NCBI RefSeq assembly: GCF_026013475.1
Contig: NZ_JAPDPH010000055.1
Span: 1-36,047, forward strand
Length of the DNA: 36,047 bases
Direction: 5' to 3'
From: Micromonospora yasonensis
Lineage (GTDB): Bacteria > Actinomycetota > Actinomycetes > Mycobacteriales > Micromonosporaceae
Shown: positions 16,801-31,242 of the stretch, one piece after another
Layout of the letters: every line of letters starts with the position of its first letter
How positions within the stretch are numbered: position 1 is the stretch's first letter
Notes under the pieces: model-generated
Database searches by the model: none
What the model saw: the letters and a program-made list of their open reading frames with translations, nothing else
Told to the model about the DNA's origin: nothing
Position numbers and translations under genes: made by a program

Positions 16801-19375
16801 CACCACCACCGGCTTCCGGCTGCGCCCCGGCGTGCGCGAGGACCACGAGGCCCTGGTCGCCGCGCTCGGCGCCGACCTGCCGCGCCGGATCGTGCACGCG
16901 TACGCCCTGGACGGGGAGCCGGCCGGGACGGACATCGACGCCGCCTGGGCCGCCCAGGACCGGGGCTTCTTCAGCGCGCTGCACCTGGTGCAGGCGCTCG
17001 CCGGGGCCGGCCACACCGCCGACCAGCAGGGGATCGCCCTCGACCTGGTCACCGCGGGCATCGGCGACATCCGGGGCGACGACCTGGTCCGGCCCGAGCA
17101 CGCCACCCTGGCCGGCCTGGCCCGGGTGCTGCCGGTCGAGCTGCCCGGCCTCACCGTGCGGCTGGTCGACGCGGACACCGCCGCGCGCGGGGTCGCCGCG
17201 CTGGTGGCCGAGCTGCGCAGCCCGGCCGACCCGGAGCAGCCGGAGGTGGCGCTGCGCCGGGACCGGCGCTGGGTGGCCGGGTACGAGCAGGTCACCGTGG
17301 ACGCCGAGGGCGAGCCGGGCGTCCTGCGTGAGGAGGGCCGGTACCTGATCACCGGCGGTCTCGGCGGCATCGGCGTCACCCTGGCCGAGGACTTCGCCCG
17401 CCAGGTACGCGCCAAGCTGGTGCTGCTGGCCCGCTCCGGCCTGCCCGAGCGGGACCGCTGGGACGAGCACCTGGCGGTGCACGGCGGCGCGGACCGGGCC
17501 GGCCGGGCCATCGCGGCGATCCGCCGGATGGAGGCGGCCGGGGCCGAGGTGCTGGTGCTCGCGGCCGACGTCACCGACCCCGAGGACCTGCGCCGGGTCC
17601 GGGAGGTCGCCGTCTCGCGCTTCGGTGGGCTGGACGGCGTCGTGCACGCCGCCGGCCTGCCCGGCGGTGGGATGGCCGAGATCAAGGAGCGGGCCGAGGC
17701 GGAGCGGGTGCTCGCCCCGAAGCTGGCCGGCACCATCGCCCTCGCCCAGGTCTTCGGGGACCTGCCGCTGGACTTCGTGGCGCTGTGCTCCTCGATCACC
17801 GCCGTGATCGGCGGATTCGGCCAGGTCGACTACTGCGCGGCCAACAACTTCCTGGACGCCTGGGCGCGGGCCGGCGCCGGGTTCCGCGCGCCGGTGGTGT
17901 CGCAGAACTGGGGTGGCTGGGCCGAGGTCGGCATGGCCGTGGAGACGAACGCCCCGGCCGCCTTCCGGGCCGCCGGCCGGGACACCGTCACCACCCCGGT
18001 CGACCACCCGGTGCTCACCACGAAGGTGGCCGGGCCGGACGGGACCGTGCTGCACGGCCTGGTCTCCGCCAGCACCCACTGGCTGCTCGACGAGCACCGG
18101 ATCGGCGGCGTACCGGTGGTGCCCGGCACCGCCCACCTGGAGTCGGTGCGTGCCGCGGTGACCGCCGCGCTGCCCGCCCCCGGGCCGGCGGCCGTCGTGG
18201 AGCTGCGGGACGTGGTCTTCCTGGAGCCGTTCTCGGTGCCGGACGGCACGGTCGCCCAGTACCGGGTCGAGCTGACCCCGACCGAGGACGGCGTCGACTT
18301 CACCGTGGCCAGCCTCGCCGCCGGCCAGCTCCGTACCCACGTACGGGGCGCCGCCGGGTGGACCGAGGAGCCGGCCCCGCCGGCGGGTACGCCCACCGTG
18401 GCCGGCCGGCGGGTCGACGACGACGCCTCGTTCGGCCGGGGGCGGACCAGCATGCTCACCTTCGGCCCGCGCTGGGCCGCGCTGGCCGAGCACCACCTCG
18501 GCGAGGGCGAGGAACTGGCCCGGATCGAGGCCCCGGCGGCCGTGCTCGGCGACCTGCCCGGTTGGGGGCTGCACCCGGCGCTGCTGGACGTGGCCACCGC
18601 ATTCGGTCGGGGCCAGGGCGCCGGCACCTACCTGCCGCTGTCCTACGGCCGGATCGTGGTGCGCGGCACGCTGCCCGCCGTGTTCCACAGCCACCTGCGG
18701 CACCGGGCCAGCGCCACCGACGAGGTGGTCGCCGCCGACCTGTCCCTGCTGGACACCGAGGGCCGGGAACTGGTCGCGATCAGCGACTTCGTGCTGCGCC
18801 GGGTGGACCAGGGCGCGGTCACCGGCGGCCTCGCCCCCGACGCCCAGGAGACCGGGGCGGACGCCGCGCCGGCTCCGGTGACCGAGGACATCCGGCCGGT
18901 GGACGGGGCGGAGGCGTTCCGCCGCAGCCTGGGCGCCGGGCTCGGTGCCCAGGTCGTCATCACCACTCGTACCGTCGCCGACATCCGGCGGCGGGCCACC
19001 CGGGTGACCACCGACAGCCTGGCGGCGGAGGCCGAGCCGACGATCTCCGCGCCGACCGCCACCGGCGGCGGTTCGGCCGCGCCCGCCACCGAGCTGGAGA
19101 AGGTCATCGCCCAGGTCTGGCGGGACGGACTCGGCGTGGCCGAGGTCGGCGTGGACGACGACTTCTTCGCCCTCGGTGGCAACTCGCTGGTGGCGGTGCA
19201 GCTCATCGCCGCGATGCGCAAGGCCACCGGGGTACGGCTGCCGATGCGCAGCCTCTTCGAGACCCCCACCGTCGCCGGGCTGGCCGCCCGGATCGAGGAG
19301 TTGCGGGCCAGCCAGCCCGCCGACGAGCCAGCCGCGCCGGCGACCCCGGCCATCCCGCGGCTGCCCCGCGCCTGA
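13883..19375 (+). CDS. Type I PKS module KS-AT-KR-DH-ACP
   Basis: This 1830-residue single-module polyketide synthase has KS (about 13-440; Cys187, His321, His361), AT (about 545-830; Ser642 in GHSIGE, HAFHS at 735-739, the malonyl-CoA signature), KR (about 1150-1370; TGGLGGIG Rossmann motif, YxxxN in DYCAANNF), DH (about 1385-1640; HRIGGVPVVP with His1405, Asp1569 in HPALLD) and ACP (Ser1768 in GGNSL). All catalytic motifs look intact, so it should add one malonate and reduce and dehydrate it to an alpha,beta-alkene. The KR-DH order is the reverse of the usual DH-KR order in modular PKSs. There is no methyltransferase or enoyl reductase. AAGGA at 13870-13874 precedes the ATG. The ACP should pass the chain to the condensation domain of the C-A(Asn)-T gene downstream. 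Confidence 0.93.
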   Translation: MQQNDIPATDDGVEPIAIVGLAARVPGANDVSEFWRNLVDGVESTTELTREEQLARGATAEEVDDPGWVNRAPLVDGYDEFDAGVFGMTAREAELTDPQHRLFLESCYVALQDGGYDPARYDGAIGVYAGTGGNTYLHRYVFRNKRVGGAPHGAVSIATSNSPNYVATNVSYRLDLRGPSLTLHTACSTSLVAFHLACEALRNGECDMALAGGVNIELPHVGYLGMDGFTSPDGRCRPFDAGANGTVWGSGVGVTLLKRLSDAIADGDTVRAVVLGNAINNDGAGKVGFTAPSIDGQMGAIAQAVGMAGIDPRTISYVEAHGTGTALGDPIEVAALSAVYTANTDDRGWCGIGSVKSNIGHLSQPSGIVSVIKTVLAMEHGLIPPTINYETPNPAIDFADTPFYVTNTLTKWDTDGGPRRAGVSSFGIGGTNAHVVLEEAPAAYRGERRIRPAHLLRVSAKTPTALDAAVRRLADHLENGGGGGAELLGSAGGGAGLLADVAHTLRVGRQDHPHRAAVVATDPQAAVAALRDARKGHRGTADGPAPRVAFLFSGQGSQYAGMGAELYAEDAGFAATVDECAELLRPELGLDLRDLILGRDPEAAEKLTETRYTQPALFTVEYALATAWQRAGVTPAAMIGHSIGEYVAATVAGVLSLPDALRVVVARGRLMHSLPAGSMLAVSLDESAVAQRLPEGLAVATVNGPGTCVVAGETALIEDFAATLKGKCKKLRTSHAFHSPMMEPILDEFTALMAGVPLRPPAVPFLSNVTGTWITEAQVTDPAYWAAHLRQPVRFGACVATLLAEGTWALVECGPGKQLANLARMQVAKASEAQRKLTPLGSLPGPGESTGDLATLLGSAGALWCAGVPVRPAADPDARRVPLPAYPFERRRYWIEPDPVEQVAAAPVETGPRPLPEWFAVPVWRQAAPTRTVAPLGRCLVLADGPRGEALVAALRAAGDDPVEVRAGDAFAATTTGFRLRPGVREDHEALVAALGADLPRRIVHAYALDGEPAGTDIDAAWAAQDRGFFSALHLVQALAGAGHTADQQGIALDLVTAGIGDIRGDDLVRPEHATLAGLARVLPVELPGLTVRLVDADTAARGVAALVAELRSPADPEQPEVALRRDRRWVAGYEQVTVDAEGEPGVLREEGRYLITGGLGGIGVTLAEDFARQVRAKLVLLARSGLPERDRWDEHLAVHGGADRAGRAIAAIRRMEAAGAEVLVLAADVTDPEDLRRVREVAVSRFGGLDGVVHAAGLPGGGMAEIKERAEAERVLAPKLAGTIALAQVFGDLPLDFVALCSSITAVIGGFGQVDYCAANNFLDAWARAGAGFRAPVVSQNWGGWAEVGMAVETNAPAAFRAAGRDTVTTPVDHPVLTTKVAGPDGTVLHGLVSASTHWLLDEHRIGGVPVVPGTAHLESVRAAVTAALPAPGPAAVVELRDVVFLEPFSVPDGTVAQYRVELTPTEDGVDFTVASLAAGQLRTHVRGAAGWTEEPAPPAGTPTVAGRRVDDDASFGRGRTSMLTFGPRWAALAEHHLGEGEELARIEAPAAVLGDLPGWGLHPALLDVATAFGRGQGAGTYLPLSYGRIVVRGTLPAVFHSHLRHRASATDEVVAADLSLLDTEGRELVAISDFVLRRVDQGAVTGGLAPDAQETGADAAPAPVTEDIRPVDGAEAFRRSLGAGLGAQVVITTRTVADIRRRATRVTTDSLAAEAEPTISAPTATGGGSAAPATELEKVIAQVWRDGLGVAEVGVDDDFFALGGNSLVAVQLIAAMRKATGVRLPMRSLFETPTVAGLAARIEELRASQPADEPAAPATPAIPRLPRA

Positions 19376-19401
19376 CCAACACAGACAGGAGACACGGCAC
19401 C

Positions 19402-20352
19402 ATGAGCGAAACCGCCACGCTCCCGGTGGTGATCGAGAACGACGGCCGGGCGCTGACCGACCTGATCGACGCCCGGCGCGCGGAGCTGCGCGCCACCCTC
19501 GCCGAACACGGCGGGCTGCTCTTCCGCGGCTTCGACGTCGGCGGGGTGGACGGCTTCGACCGGGCGGTCCGCGCCCTCGCCGGCGAGCCGCTGACCTACA
19601 CCGAGCGCTCCTCGCCCCGGCACTCCATCAAGGGCCGGGTCTACACCTCGACCGACTACCCGCCGGACGAGGAGATCTTCCTGCACAACGAGAACTCGTA
19701 CCAGGCGCGCTGGCCGCTGACCCTCTTCTTCTACTGCATCACCCCGCCGCAGACCCAGGGCGCCACCCCGCTGGCCGACGTGCGCCGGGTGTACGAGGCG
19801 ATCGACCCGGCGGTGCGCGAGGAGTTCATCCGGCGGCGCTGGATGCTGGTGCGCAACTTCCACGGTGACTTCGGCACCCGGTGGCAGGAGGTGTTCAACA
19901 CCGAGAACCGGGCCGACGTCGAGGCGTACGCGGCGGCGAACGGGATCACCGTGGAGTGGGTCGGCAAGGACGCCCTGCGGACCCGGGCGGTCCGCGACGT
20001 GGTCCACCACCGGCCCGGCTCGGACACCCCGCGCTGGTTCAACCACGCCACGTTCTTCCACGTGACCACCCTCCCCAAGGACTACCAGGAGGGGCTGCTG
20101 GCCATGTTCGGCCCGGACGGGCTGCCATCGAACACCTACTACGGCGACGGGGGCGAGATCCCCACCGACGTCATGGACCACCTGCGCGCCGCCTACCGGT
20201 CCGCCAGCGTCCGCTTCGACTACCACCGCGACGACGTGCTGGTGGTGGACAACATGACCGCCGCGCACGCCCGGGAGCCGTACACCGGCCCACGCAAGAT
20301 CGCCGTCGCGATGGCCGAACCGCACACCCCCGACACCCCTGGAGCGAACTGA
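19402..20352 (+). CDS. TauD/TfdA-family Fe(II)/2-oxoglutarate oxygenase, SyrP-like
   Basis: This 316-residue non-haem iron dioxygenase has iron ligands His95 and Glu97 (HNENSYQ) and distal His289 (AAHAREPYTG), with Arg298 as the likely 2-oxoglutarate carboxylate anchor. The stretch LHNENSYQARWPLTLFFYC...PPQTQGATPLADVRRV resembles the SyrP/AsnO group in NRPS clusters, which beta-hydroxylate Asp or Asn free or on a carrier. The downstream adenylation domain has an Asn-type pocket, so beta-hydroxylation of Asn is a reasonable proposal; it remains an inference. An Fe(II)/2OG enzyme could also desaturate or hydroxylate elsewhere on the chain. The ATG follows the ribosome binding site CAGGAGA and lies 26 bases after the PKS stop. 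It is followed one base after its stop by the MbtH-like gene. Confidence 0.9.
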   Translation: MSETATLPVVIENDGRALTDLIDARRAELRATLAEHGGLLFRGFDVGGVDGFDRAVRALAGEPLTYTERSSPRHSIKGRVYTSTDYPPDEEIFLHNENSYQARWPLTLFFYCITPPQTQGATPLADVRRVYEAIDPAVREEFIRRRWMLVRNFHGDFGTRWQEVFNTENRADVEAYAAANGITVEWVGKDALRTRAVRDVVHHRPGSDTPRWFNHATFFHVTTLPKDYQEGLLAMFGPDGLPSNTYYGDGGEIPTDVMDHLRAAYRSASVRFDYHRDDVLVVDNMTAAHAREPYTGPRKIAVAMAEPHTPDTPGAN

Positions 20353-20353
20353 G

Positions 20354-20542
20354 ATGGCCGAACCCCGATTCCTGGTCGTGCGCAACGACGAGGAGCAGTA
20401 CTCGATCTGGTCGGCCGACCGGGACCTCCCGGCGGGCTGGCACGACGCCGGGTTCGCCGGCAGCCGGGAGGAGTGCCTGGCCCACGTCGACACCGTCTGG
20501 ACGGACATGCGTCCCCGCTCGGTCCGTGAGGCGAACTCATGA
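20354..20542 (+). CDS. MbtH-like NRPS chaperone
   Basis: This 62-residue protein has all family signatures: NDEEQYSIW near the start, then DLPAGW, and the C-terminal pattern [16 protein letters not shown] with the conserved tryptophans. MbtH-like proteins bind the core of adenylation domains and are often needed for their solubility or activity. The gene starts two bases after the oxygenase stop (TGAGATG) and its TGA overlaps the next NRPS start (ATGA), so it is made with the Asn-type A domain that follows. Which of the four A domains in the operon needs it cannot be told from sequence. Confidence 0.95.
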   Translation: MAEPRFLVVRNDEEQYSIWSADRDLPAGWHDAGFAGSREECLAHVDTVWTDMRPRSVREANS

Positions 20543-23500
20543 GTCAGGAGTGGACCTTCCCGGCCTCCTTCGCCCAGGAGCGGGTGTGGATGGCCAACCA
20601 GCTCGACCCCGGGTCGCCGGTGTTCAACGTGTCCAGTCCGTGGCTGTTCCCGGCCGGGATCGACGTGGACGCCGCCACCGACATCGTCAACCAGGTGGTG
20701 GCCCGGCACGAGTCGCTCCGTACCCACCTACGGGTCGACGACGGCGCGCTGGTGCAGGTGGTGCAGGCCCACGTGCCCGTCCCGCTGCCCGCCGACGACC
20801 TGAGCGGGCTGCCCCGGGCCGACTACCTCGAACGGCTGGCCGAGTTCCGCGCGGAACTGGCCCGTACCCCGATCCCGCTGGACGAGCCGCCGCTGTGGCG
20901 GGCCCGGCTGGTCCGGAATCCGGATGGCCTGGTGGCGCTGCTGTTCGTGGTGCACCACGCCGTCTTCGACAGCCACTCGGCGGTGCTGTTCATCCAGGAG
21001 GTCGCCGCGTTCAGCGAAGCCGCGCTGACCGGCGCCCCCGCCGCCGTGCCCGAGCTGCCCATCCAGTACGCCGACTTCGCGGTCTGGCAGCGCGGCCAGC
21101 TCACCGGCGTGGAGCTGGACCGCCAGCTCGCCTTCTGGGTGGACCACCTGACCGGCGCGCCGCCGGTGACCGGCCTGCCGCTGGACCGGCCCCGCCCGGC
21201 CCAGCTCGACTTCGCCGGCGACGAGGTGCGCTTCGACCTGCCGGCCGGGCTGCTCGACCGGGTCGGCGGCCTGGCGGCCGGGGCCTCGGCCACGCCGTAC
21301 ATGGTGCTGCTGGCCGGCTTCGCGGCGCTGCTGTCCCGGATCTCCGGCGACACCGACGTGGTGGTCGGGGTGTCCACCGCGGGCCGGGAAAGCCAGGAGC
21401 TGGCCTCGCTGATCGGGATGTTCGTCAACCCGGTCGCGCTGCGCTGCGACGTCTCCGGTGACCCGACCTTCCGGGAACTGCTCGACCGGGTCCGGGACGG
21501 CCTGCTCAACGCGATGGAACACGGGCAGACCCCGTTCCAGGAGATCGTCGAGGCGGTCGACCCGCAGCGGGACCCGTCGGTGCAGCCGATCTTCCAGACC
21601 GCGCTGAACTTCATCCCCGATTCCGGCCTGGACCCGGTCGAGCTGGGCACGACCAAGGACGACCTGGCCTTCGACATCACCACCGAGGAGAGCCGGCTGG
21701 TCTACCGGACCGGGCTGTTCGACCGGTCCACCGCCGAGGCGATCGTCGACCGGTACGTCCGGCTGCTCGACGCCGTGGTCGCCGACCCGGACCGACCGGT
21801 CGGCGCGCTGCCGCTGCTCGCCGACGCCGACCGGAACCGGGTGCTGGTGACCTGGAACGACACTGCGCACGAGGTGCCGCCGAGCACCGTGGTCGACGAG
21901 GTGCAGCGGCAGGCGGCGGCCACTCCGGACGCCACCGCGCTGGTCTGCGACGGCGTGCCGCTGACGTACGCCGAGCTGAACACCGCCGCCAACCGGCTGG
22001 CCCGGCTGCTGGTGTCCCGCGGTGCGGGCCCGGAGACCCGGGTGGCGCTGGCCCTGCCCCGCTCCTTCGAGCTGGTGGTGGCCATCCTCGCGGTGCTCAA
22101 GTCCGGCGCGGCGTACGTCCCGGTGGACACCGCGTACCCGGCCAATCGGATCGCGTACCTGCTGGAGGACGCCGAGCCGACCCTGGTGGTGGCCGCCCCG
22201 GAGACTGCCGCGCTGGTGCCGGGCGAGGCGCTGGTGCTGGACGGGGAGGTCGGCGCCGACCAGTCCGACGTGGACCTCACCGACGCCGACCGGCGCGCGC
22301 CGCTGCGCCCGGAGCACCCCGCGTACGTGCTCTACACCTCCGGCTCCACCGGCCGGCCCAAGGGCGTGGTGGTGGAGCACCGGGCGGCGACCGCCTACCT
22401 GGCCTGGGCCCGGCACACCTACCCGGGCCTGACCGGCACGGCGCTGCTGCACTCGCCGATCTCGTTCGACCTCACCGTCACCGGCCTGCTCGGCCCGCTC
22501 ACCGCCGGCGGCACGGTCCGGCTGGCCGCCCTCGACGACGACGGCGCCTGGGTCGGCGGCCGGCCGGCCTTCCTCAAGGTCACCCCCAGCCACCTGCCGT
22601 TGCTGGAGCCCGAGCTGTCGCCCACCACCGATCTGGTGATCGGCGGCGAGGCGCTGACCGGCGAGCAGCTCGCCGGGTGGCGGGCCGCCCACCCCGACGT
22701 CGCGGTGATCAACGAGTACGGCCCGACCGAGGCCACCGTCGGCTGCGTGGCCGCCCGGATCGCGCCCGGCGAGCCGGTCGTCGCCGGTCCGGTGCCGATC
22801 GGCGCGCCCACCTGGAACATGCGGGCGCTGCTGCTGGACGCCGCCCTCCAGCCGGTCCCGCCGGGCGTGGTCGGCGACCTGTACGTCGCCGGCGCCCAGT
22901 TGGCCCGCGGCTACCACCGCCGGCCCGGCCTCACCGCCGAGCGCTTCCTGCCCTGCCCGTACGGCCCGCCCGGCGAGCGGATGTACGCCACCGGCGACCT
23001 GGCCCGCTGGCGCGCCGACGGCACGCTGGAATATCTGGGCCGCCGGGACGAGCAGGTCAAGGTGCGCGGCATGCGGATCGAGCTGGGCGAGATCGAGGCG
23101 GCCCTGCTGGCCCACCCGGACGTCCGGGCGGCCGCCGCCGCGGTGCGCGTCGACTCGGGCGAGCCGGTCCTGGTCGGCTACCTGGTCGGCCCGGCCGCCG
23201 AGGAGTCGGTCCGCGCCGAGCTGGCCCGCGAGCTGCCGGCGCACCTGGTGCCGGCCGCGCTGGTCCGGCTCGACGCGCTGCCGCTGACCCCCAACGGCAA
23301 GCTGGACCGGGCCGCGTTGCCCGCCCCGGCCAGCACCGCCCCGGCCGAGGGCAGCTACCTGCCGCCCCGCACCGCGGCCGAGGCCCTGGTCGCCGAGGTG
23401 TACGCCGAGATCCTCCAGGTGGAGAAGGTCGGCGCGCTGGACGACTTCTTCGCCCTCGGCGGCAACTCGCTACGCGGCATGCGGGCGATGGCCCGGATCC

Positions 23501-23660
23501 GGGCCGAGGTGGACGTCGAACTGCCGATGCGGGCGCTGTTCAGCAGCCCGGTGGTGGCGGACCTGGCCGCCCAGATCGAGGAGCGGATCGCCGCCGAACT
23601 CGACGGACTCTCCGACACCGAGGTCGCCGCGCTGCTCGCGGCGGAAGAGGAATCGAGCTG

Positions 23661-23661
<1 letters not shown>
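20539..23661 (+). CDS. NRPS, C-A-T, predicted Asn module
   Basis: This 1040-residue elongation module has condensation (about 1-440), adenylation (about 455-930; [23 protein letters not shown]) and carrier (GGNSL, Ser977). Reading the pocket around [21 protein letters not shown] and [12 protein letters not shown] gives DLTKVGEVGK, one position from the established Asn code DLTKLGEVGK; Asp is the alternative. The condensation motif is HHAVFDS (139-145), so the usual final glycine of HHxxxDG is serine while the catalytic second His and the Asp are kept. There is no epimerisation domain. It should take the chain from the PKS ACP. ATG 20539 overlaps the MbtH stop, and its own stop overlaps the start of the last synthetase (TGATG). 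Confidence 0.93.
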
Positions 23662-29132
<5,471 letters not shown>

Positions 29133-29157
29133 GGCGTACGGAAGGGCCCCTCATCAA

Positions 29158-29197
29158 CGCCTGCGGTAGCGAAGAGTTCCCTTCGCTACCGCAGGCG
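29158..29197. terminator. Strong hairpin terminator after the NRPS operon
   Basis: A perfect 17-bp stem (arms 29158-29174 and 29181-29197) closes a six-base loop, 25 bases after the stop of the NRPS-MFS gene. There is no T tract, as is usual in actinomycetes. It lies between convergent genes and could stop transcription from both sides. Confidence 0.8.
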
Positions 29198-29232
29198 CGG
29201 GGGCCTCGGGCCGCGGCCGGAGGCCCCCGCGC
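29195..29232. terminator. Second hairpin, abutting the serpin-like stop
   Basis: A perfect 13-bp GC stem (29195-29207 with 29220-29232) and a 12-base loop directly adjoin the stop codon of the minus-strand gene. It shares three bases with the first hairpin, so the two cannot both fold completely. It probably terminates the minus-strand transcript. Confidence 0.65.
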
Positions 29233-30465
29233 TCACCATTCGGCGGGCGGGTCGGCCAGCTCGGCCTCGGGCAGTTCCGCCGGCTCGGTCACCCACGCCG
29301 AGTAGACCGGCACCCCGTGCCACGGCCCGCCCGAACTGTCCGTCGCCACCGCCACCACCGCGTACGGGTTTCCGAACCGCAGCTCCGCCACCCGGGCGAC
29401 GCCCTCCGGGGGCAGCCCGACGGCCACGCCGAACCCGGTCACCGCGGCGGCCTCGAAGCCGAACCGCCCGTACCGGGCCACCGCCGCCTGGGCCACCTCG
29501 TACGGCGGCCGCGGCGCGCCGATCAGCTCACCGAGCGCCCGCGCGGCGGCGGCGAACCCGAACCCGGATGCCGACAGGTCGTGCCGGCTCTGCGCCGACC
29601 AGCAGGGCAGCACCGCGCCGGCGCGCTCCTCCCGGCCGTCGGCCGCGAAGGTCCGGGTCGGCTCCTCGCGCAGCGTCCACAGCGGCGTCTCGCCGAGCGG
29701 CAGGTCGAACAGCGACCGCCGGTGCGGTCCGATGCCCTCCGCGGCGGTGGCGGCCGCCGCGGCCACCTCCTGCGCGGCGGCGAGCACGTCCCCCGCCGCC
29801 ACGTCCGGCGCGGCGGCGACCGAGACCACCAGCATCCCGGCCTCGCCGTCGGCACGTGCCGCGGCGGCGTGCACGGCCACGTCGCCGGCCCGCGCGGTGG
29901 CCGCGATCCCGCACCGGTGCCCCCACGGCGGGGTACGCAGCACCCGACGCAGCCGGCCCGCCCACGCGCTGCCCGGGCCGAGCTGCTCGGCCGGCGCCAC
30001 CTGGAACGGGTCGGCCCAGGACACCTTGGTGGCCAGCGCGCTGGCCAGGATCAGCAGGGTCTCCGGGGTGACGTCGAGCGGGAACCGGTCGATCAGGCCG
30101 CCGGTGTGCTCGCGGGCCCAGGCGTCCAGCGCCGCCGGGTCGGGCAGGGGGCCGGTCTGCGTCCGCTCCGGCAGGCCGGCGCGCCAGCCGTCGAGGCCCG
30201 CGAAGGGTTGGCGCTCCCACACGGCGCTGGCCGAGGCCACCAGCGGGTGCGGTGCGGCCAGCAGCGCCCGGGCCGTCTCTGCCGCCGCGTCCACGTCGGT
30301 GCCGAGCGCCGCCTCCAGTTCGGTACGGGCGGCGCCGGTGGCGGCCGGGCCGGTGAGCGCGAGGAGCAGCCAGGCACCGAGCGGGGAGGCGACGTGGTGG
30401 GCGTCGCCGGCGGCCCGGTGCATCCGCTCGGCGTACTGGGCGAGGGATTCGTGGAGTGGGTTCAC
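29233..30465 (-). CDS. Serpin-like protein
   Basis: This 410-residue protein is of serpin size with several serpin landmarks: an N-terminal helix followed by VASPLGAWLLLALTGPAATG (cf. the SP.S....L.M...GA..T region), ILASALATKVSWADPF (cf. NA.YFKG.W..PF), the hinge-like FEAAAVTGF near 337-345 before a possible reactive-centre loop, and RFGNPYAVVAVATDSSGG near the end (cf. F...RPF.F.I.D..TG). Serpins trap serine or cysteine proteases through the cleaved loop; the target here is unknown. The sequence is divergent, with a shortened loop rich in Gly/Pro, so inhibition is not assured. No signal peptide is visible, suggesting a cytoplasmic protein. The GTG start is 27 bases after the NUDIX gene, and the two probably form an operon. 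The proximal hairpins separate it from the NRPS operon. Confidence 0.72.
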   Translation of the reverse strand: MNPLHESLAQYAERMHRAAGDAHHVASPLGAWLLLALTGPAATGAARTELEAALGTDVDAAAETARALLAAPHPLVASASAVWERQPFAGLDGWRAGLPERTQTGPLPDPAALDAWAREHTGGLIDRFPLDVTPETLLILASALATKVSWADPFQVAPAEQLGPGSAWAGRLRRVLRTPPWGHRCGIAATARAGDVAVHAAAARADGEAGMLVVSVAAAPDVAAGDVLAAAQEVAAAAATAAEGIGPHRRSLFDLPLGETPLWTLREEPTRTFAADGREERAGAVLPCWSAQSRHDLSASGFGFAAAARALGELIGAPRPPYEVAQAAVARYGRFGFEAAAVTGFGVAVGLPPEGVARVAELRFGNPYAVVAVATDSSGGPWHGVPVYSAWVTEPAELPEAELADPPAEW

Positions 30466-30492
30466 CGCTCCACTGTGCCGGCTGGTCGGCCG

Positions 30493-31011
30493 TCAAGACC
30501 ACAGTTCGAACGGTTCGTCGATCTCCTCGCCGGCCAGGAACGCCGGCAGCAGCTCGGGCAGCCGGCCCGGATAGCAGCGCGGCCGGTCGGCGACGATCTC
30601 GGCGACCGGCCACCAGCGGAAACCGAAGTAGTCCTCCACCTCGTAGTCGAGCCGGTACGCCTCGTCCACGTCCGGCCCCGGCCCGGGCAGCCGGACCGGC
30701 ACGACCACCTCGTCCTGGAGGTGGCGCAGCTGCCGGTGCAGGAAGCTGGCCCGACGCCGCCAGGTCGCCGCGCCCACCGCGTCCGGCCGTACGGCGATGC
30801 CGGTCTCCTCGCGCAGCTCCCGGACCGCCGCCTCCAGGTACGTCTCGCCCGGGTCGAGCCCGCCGCCGGGCAGCTCCCACCAGATGCCGAGGTGGGGGTG
30901 GTCCGGGTCCCGGGTGTGGAACAGCAGCACCCGGTCGGACGCGTCGAGCACCACCAGCCGTACCGCGCGGCGCTCGATCACGGGCAGATCGCGGGGCAGT
31001 TCGGGGTGCAC
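30493..31011 (-). CDS. NUDIX hydrolase
   Basis: This 172-residue NUDIX-fold pyrophosphohydrolase contains the full box GX5EX7REUXEEXGU at residues 50-72 (GGLDPGETYLEAAVRELREETGI), which binds metal and the diphosphate of the substrate. The substrate (nucleoside diphosphate derivative, oxidised nucleotide or other) cannot be read from the sequence. The open frame extends far upstream, but GTG 31011 is chosen because GGGAGGA (complement at 31014-31020) lies four bases before it and homology begins about ten residues later. It is followed by the serpin-like gene and is divergent from the methyltransferase remnant and the PemK-like gene. Confidence 0.9.
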   Translation of the reverse strand: MHPELPRDLPVIERRAVRLVVLDASDRVLLFHTRDPDHPHLGIWWELPGGGLDPGETYLEAAVRELREETGIAVRPDAVGAATWRRRASFLHRQLRHLQDEVVVPVRLPGPGPDVDEAYRLDYEVEDYFGFRWWPVAEIVADRPRCYPGRLPELLPAFLAGEEIDEPFELWS

Positions 31012-31053
31012 GGTTCCTCCCGGCGGGGTCGGTGGCGGCCGGCCCACGCTGCG

Positions 31054-31242
31054 ATGATGGCGATCATGACGCCGCTGTTCGGCGCGGTGACCGGCGATTA
31101 CGACGAGGCCCGCCCAGGTTATCCGCCGGAGATCGTCGACGCGCTCCGCGTCTACCACGGCGGCGCGCCGGAGCCCTGGCGCCGGGACGCTACCGGTCTG
31201 CTCGTTGATCCGTCGTGCGCTCCGGGTGCGCCCGGACGGTAG
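31054..31242 (+). pseudogene. Remnant of a class I SAM methyltransferase N-terminus
   Basis: The frame from ATG 31054 or 31066 begins MTPLFGAVTGDYDEARPGY followed by PPEIVDALRVYHGGAPE. This matches the start of a common actinobacterial SAM-dependent methyltransferase family, where FGxxAxxYDxARPGYPxxL is followed by the glycine-rich SAM motif. Here the sequence leaves the family just before that motif (about 31165) and stops at 31240-31242. The rest of the enzyme is gone, so this is a decayed or deleted gene. It sits in the 241-base gap between divergent NUDIX and PemK-like genes. Confidence 0.6.

Noticed and set aside
29317..31242. 641-codon plus-strand ORF across the serpin and NUDIX genes
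   Set aside because: Most of it is antisense shadow. Only the last ~60 codons (31054-31242) resemble a real protein and are reported as a methyltransferase remnant.
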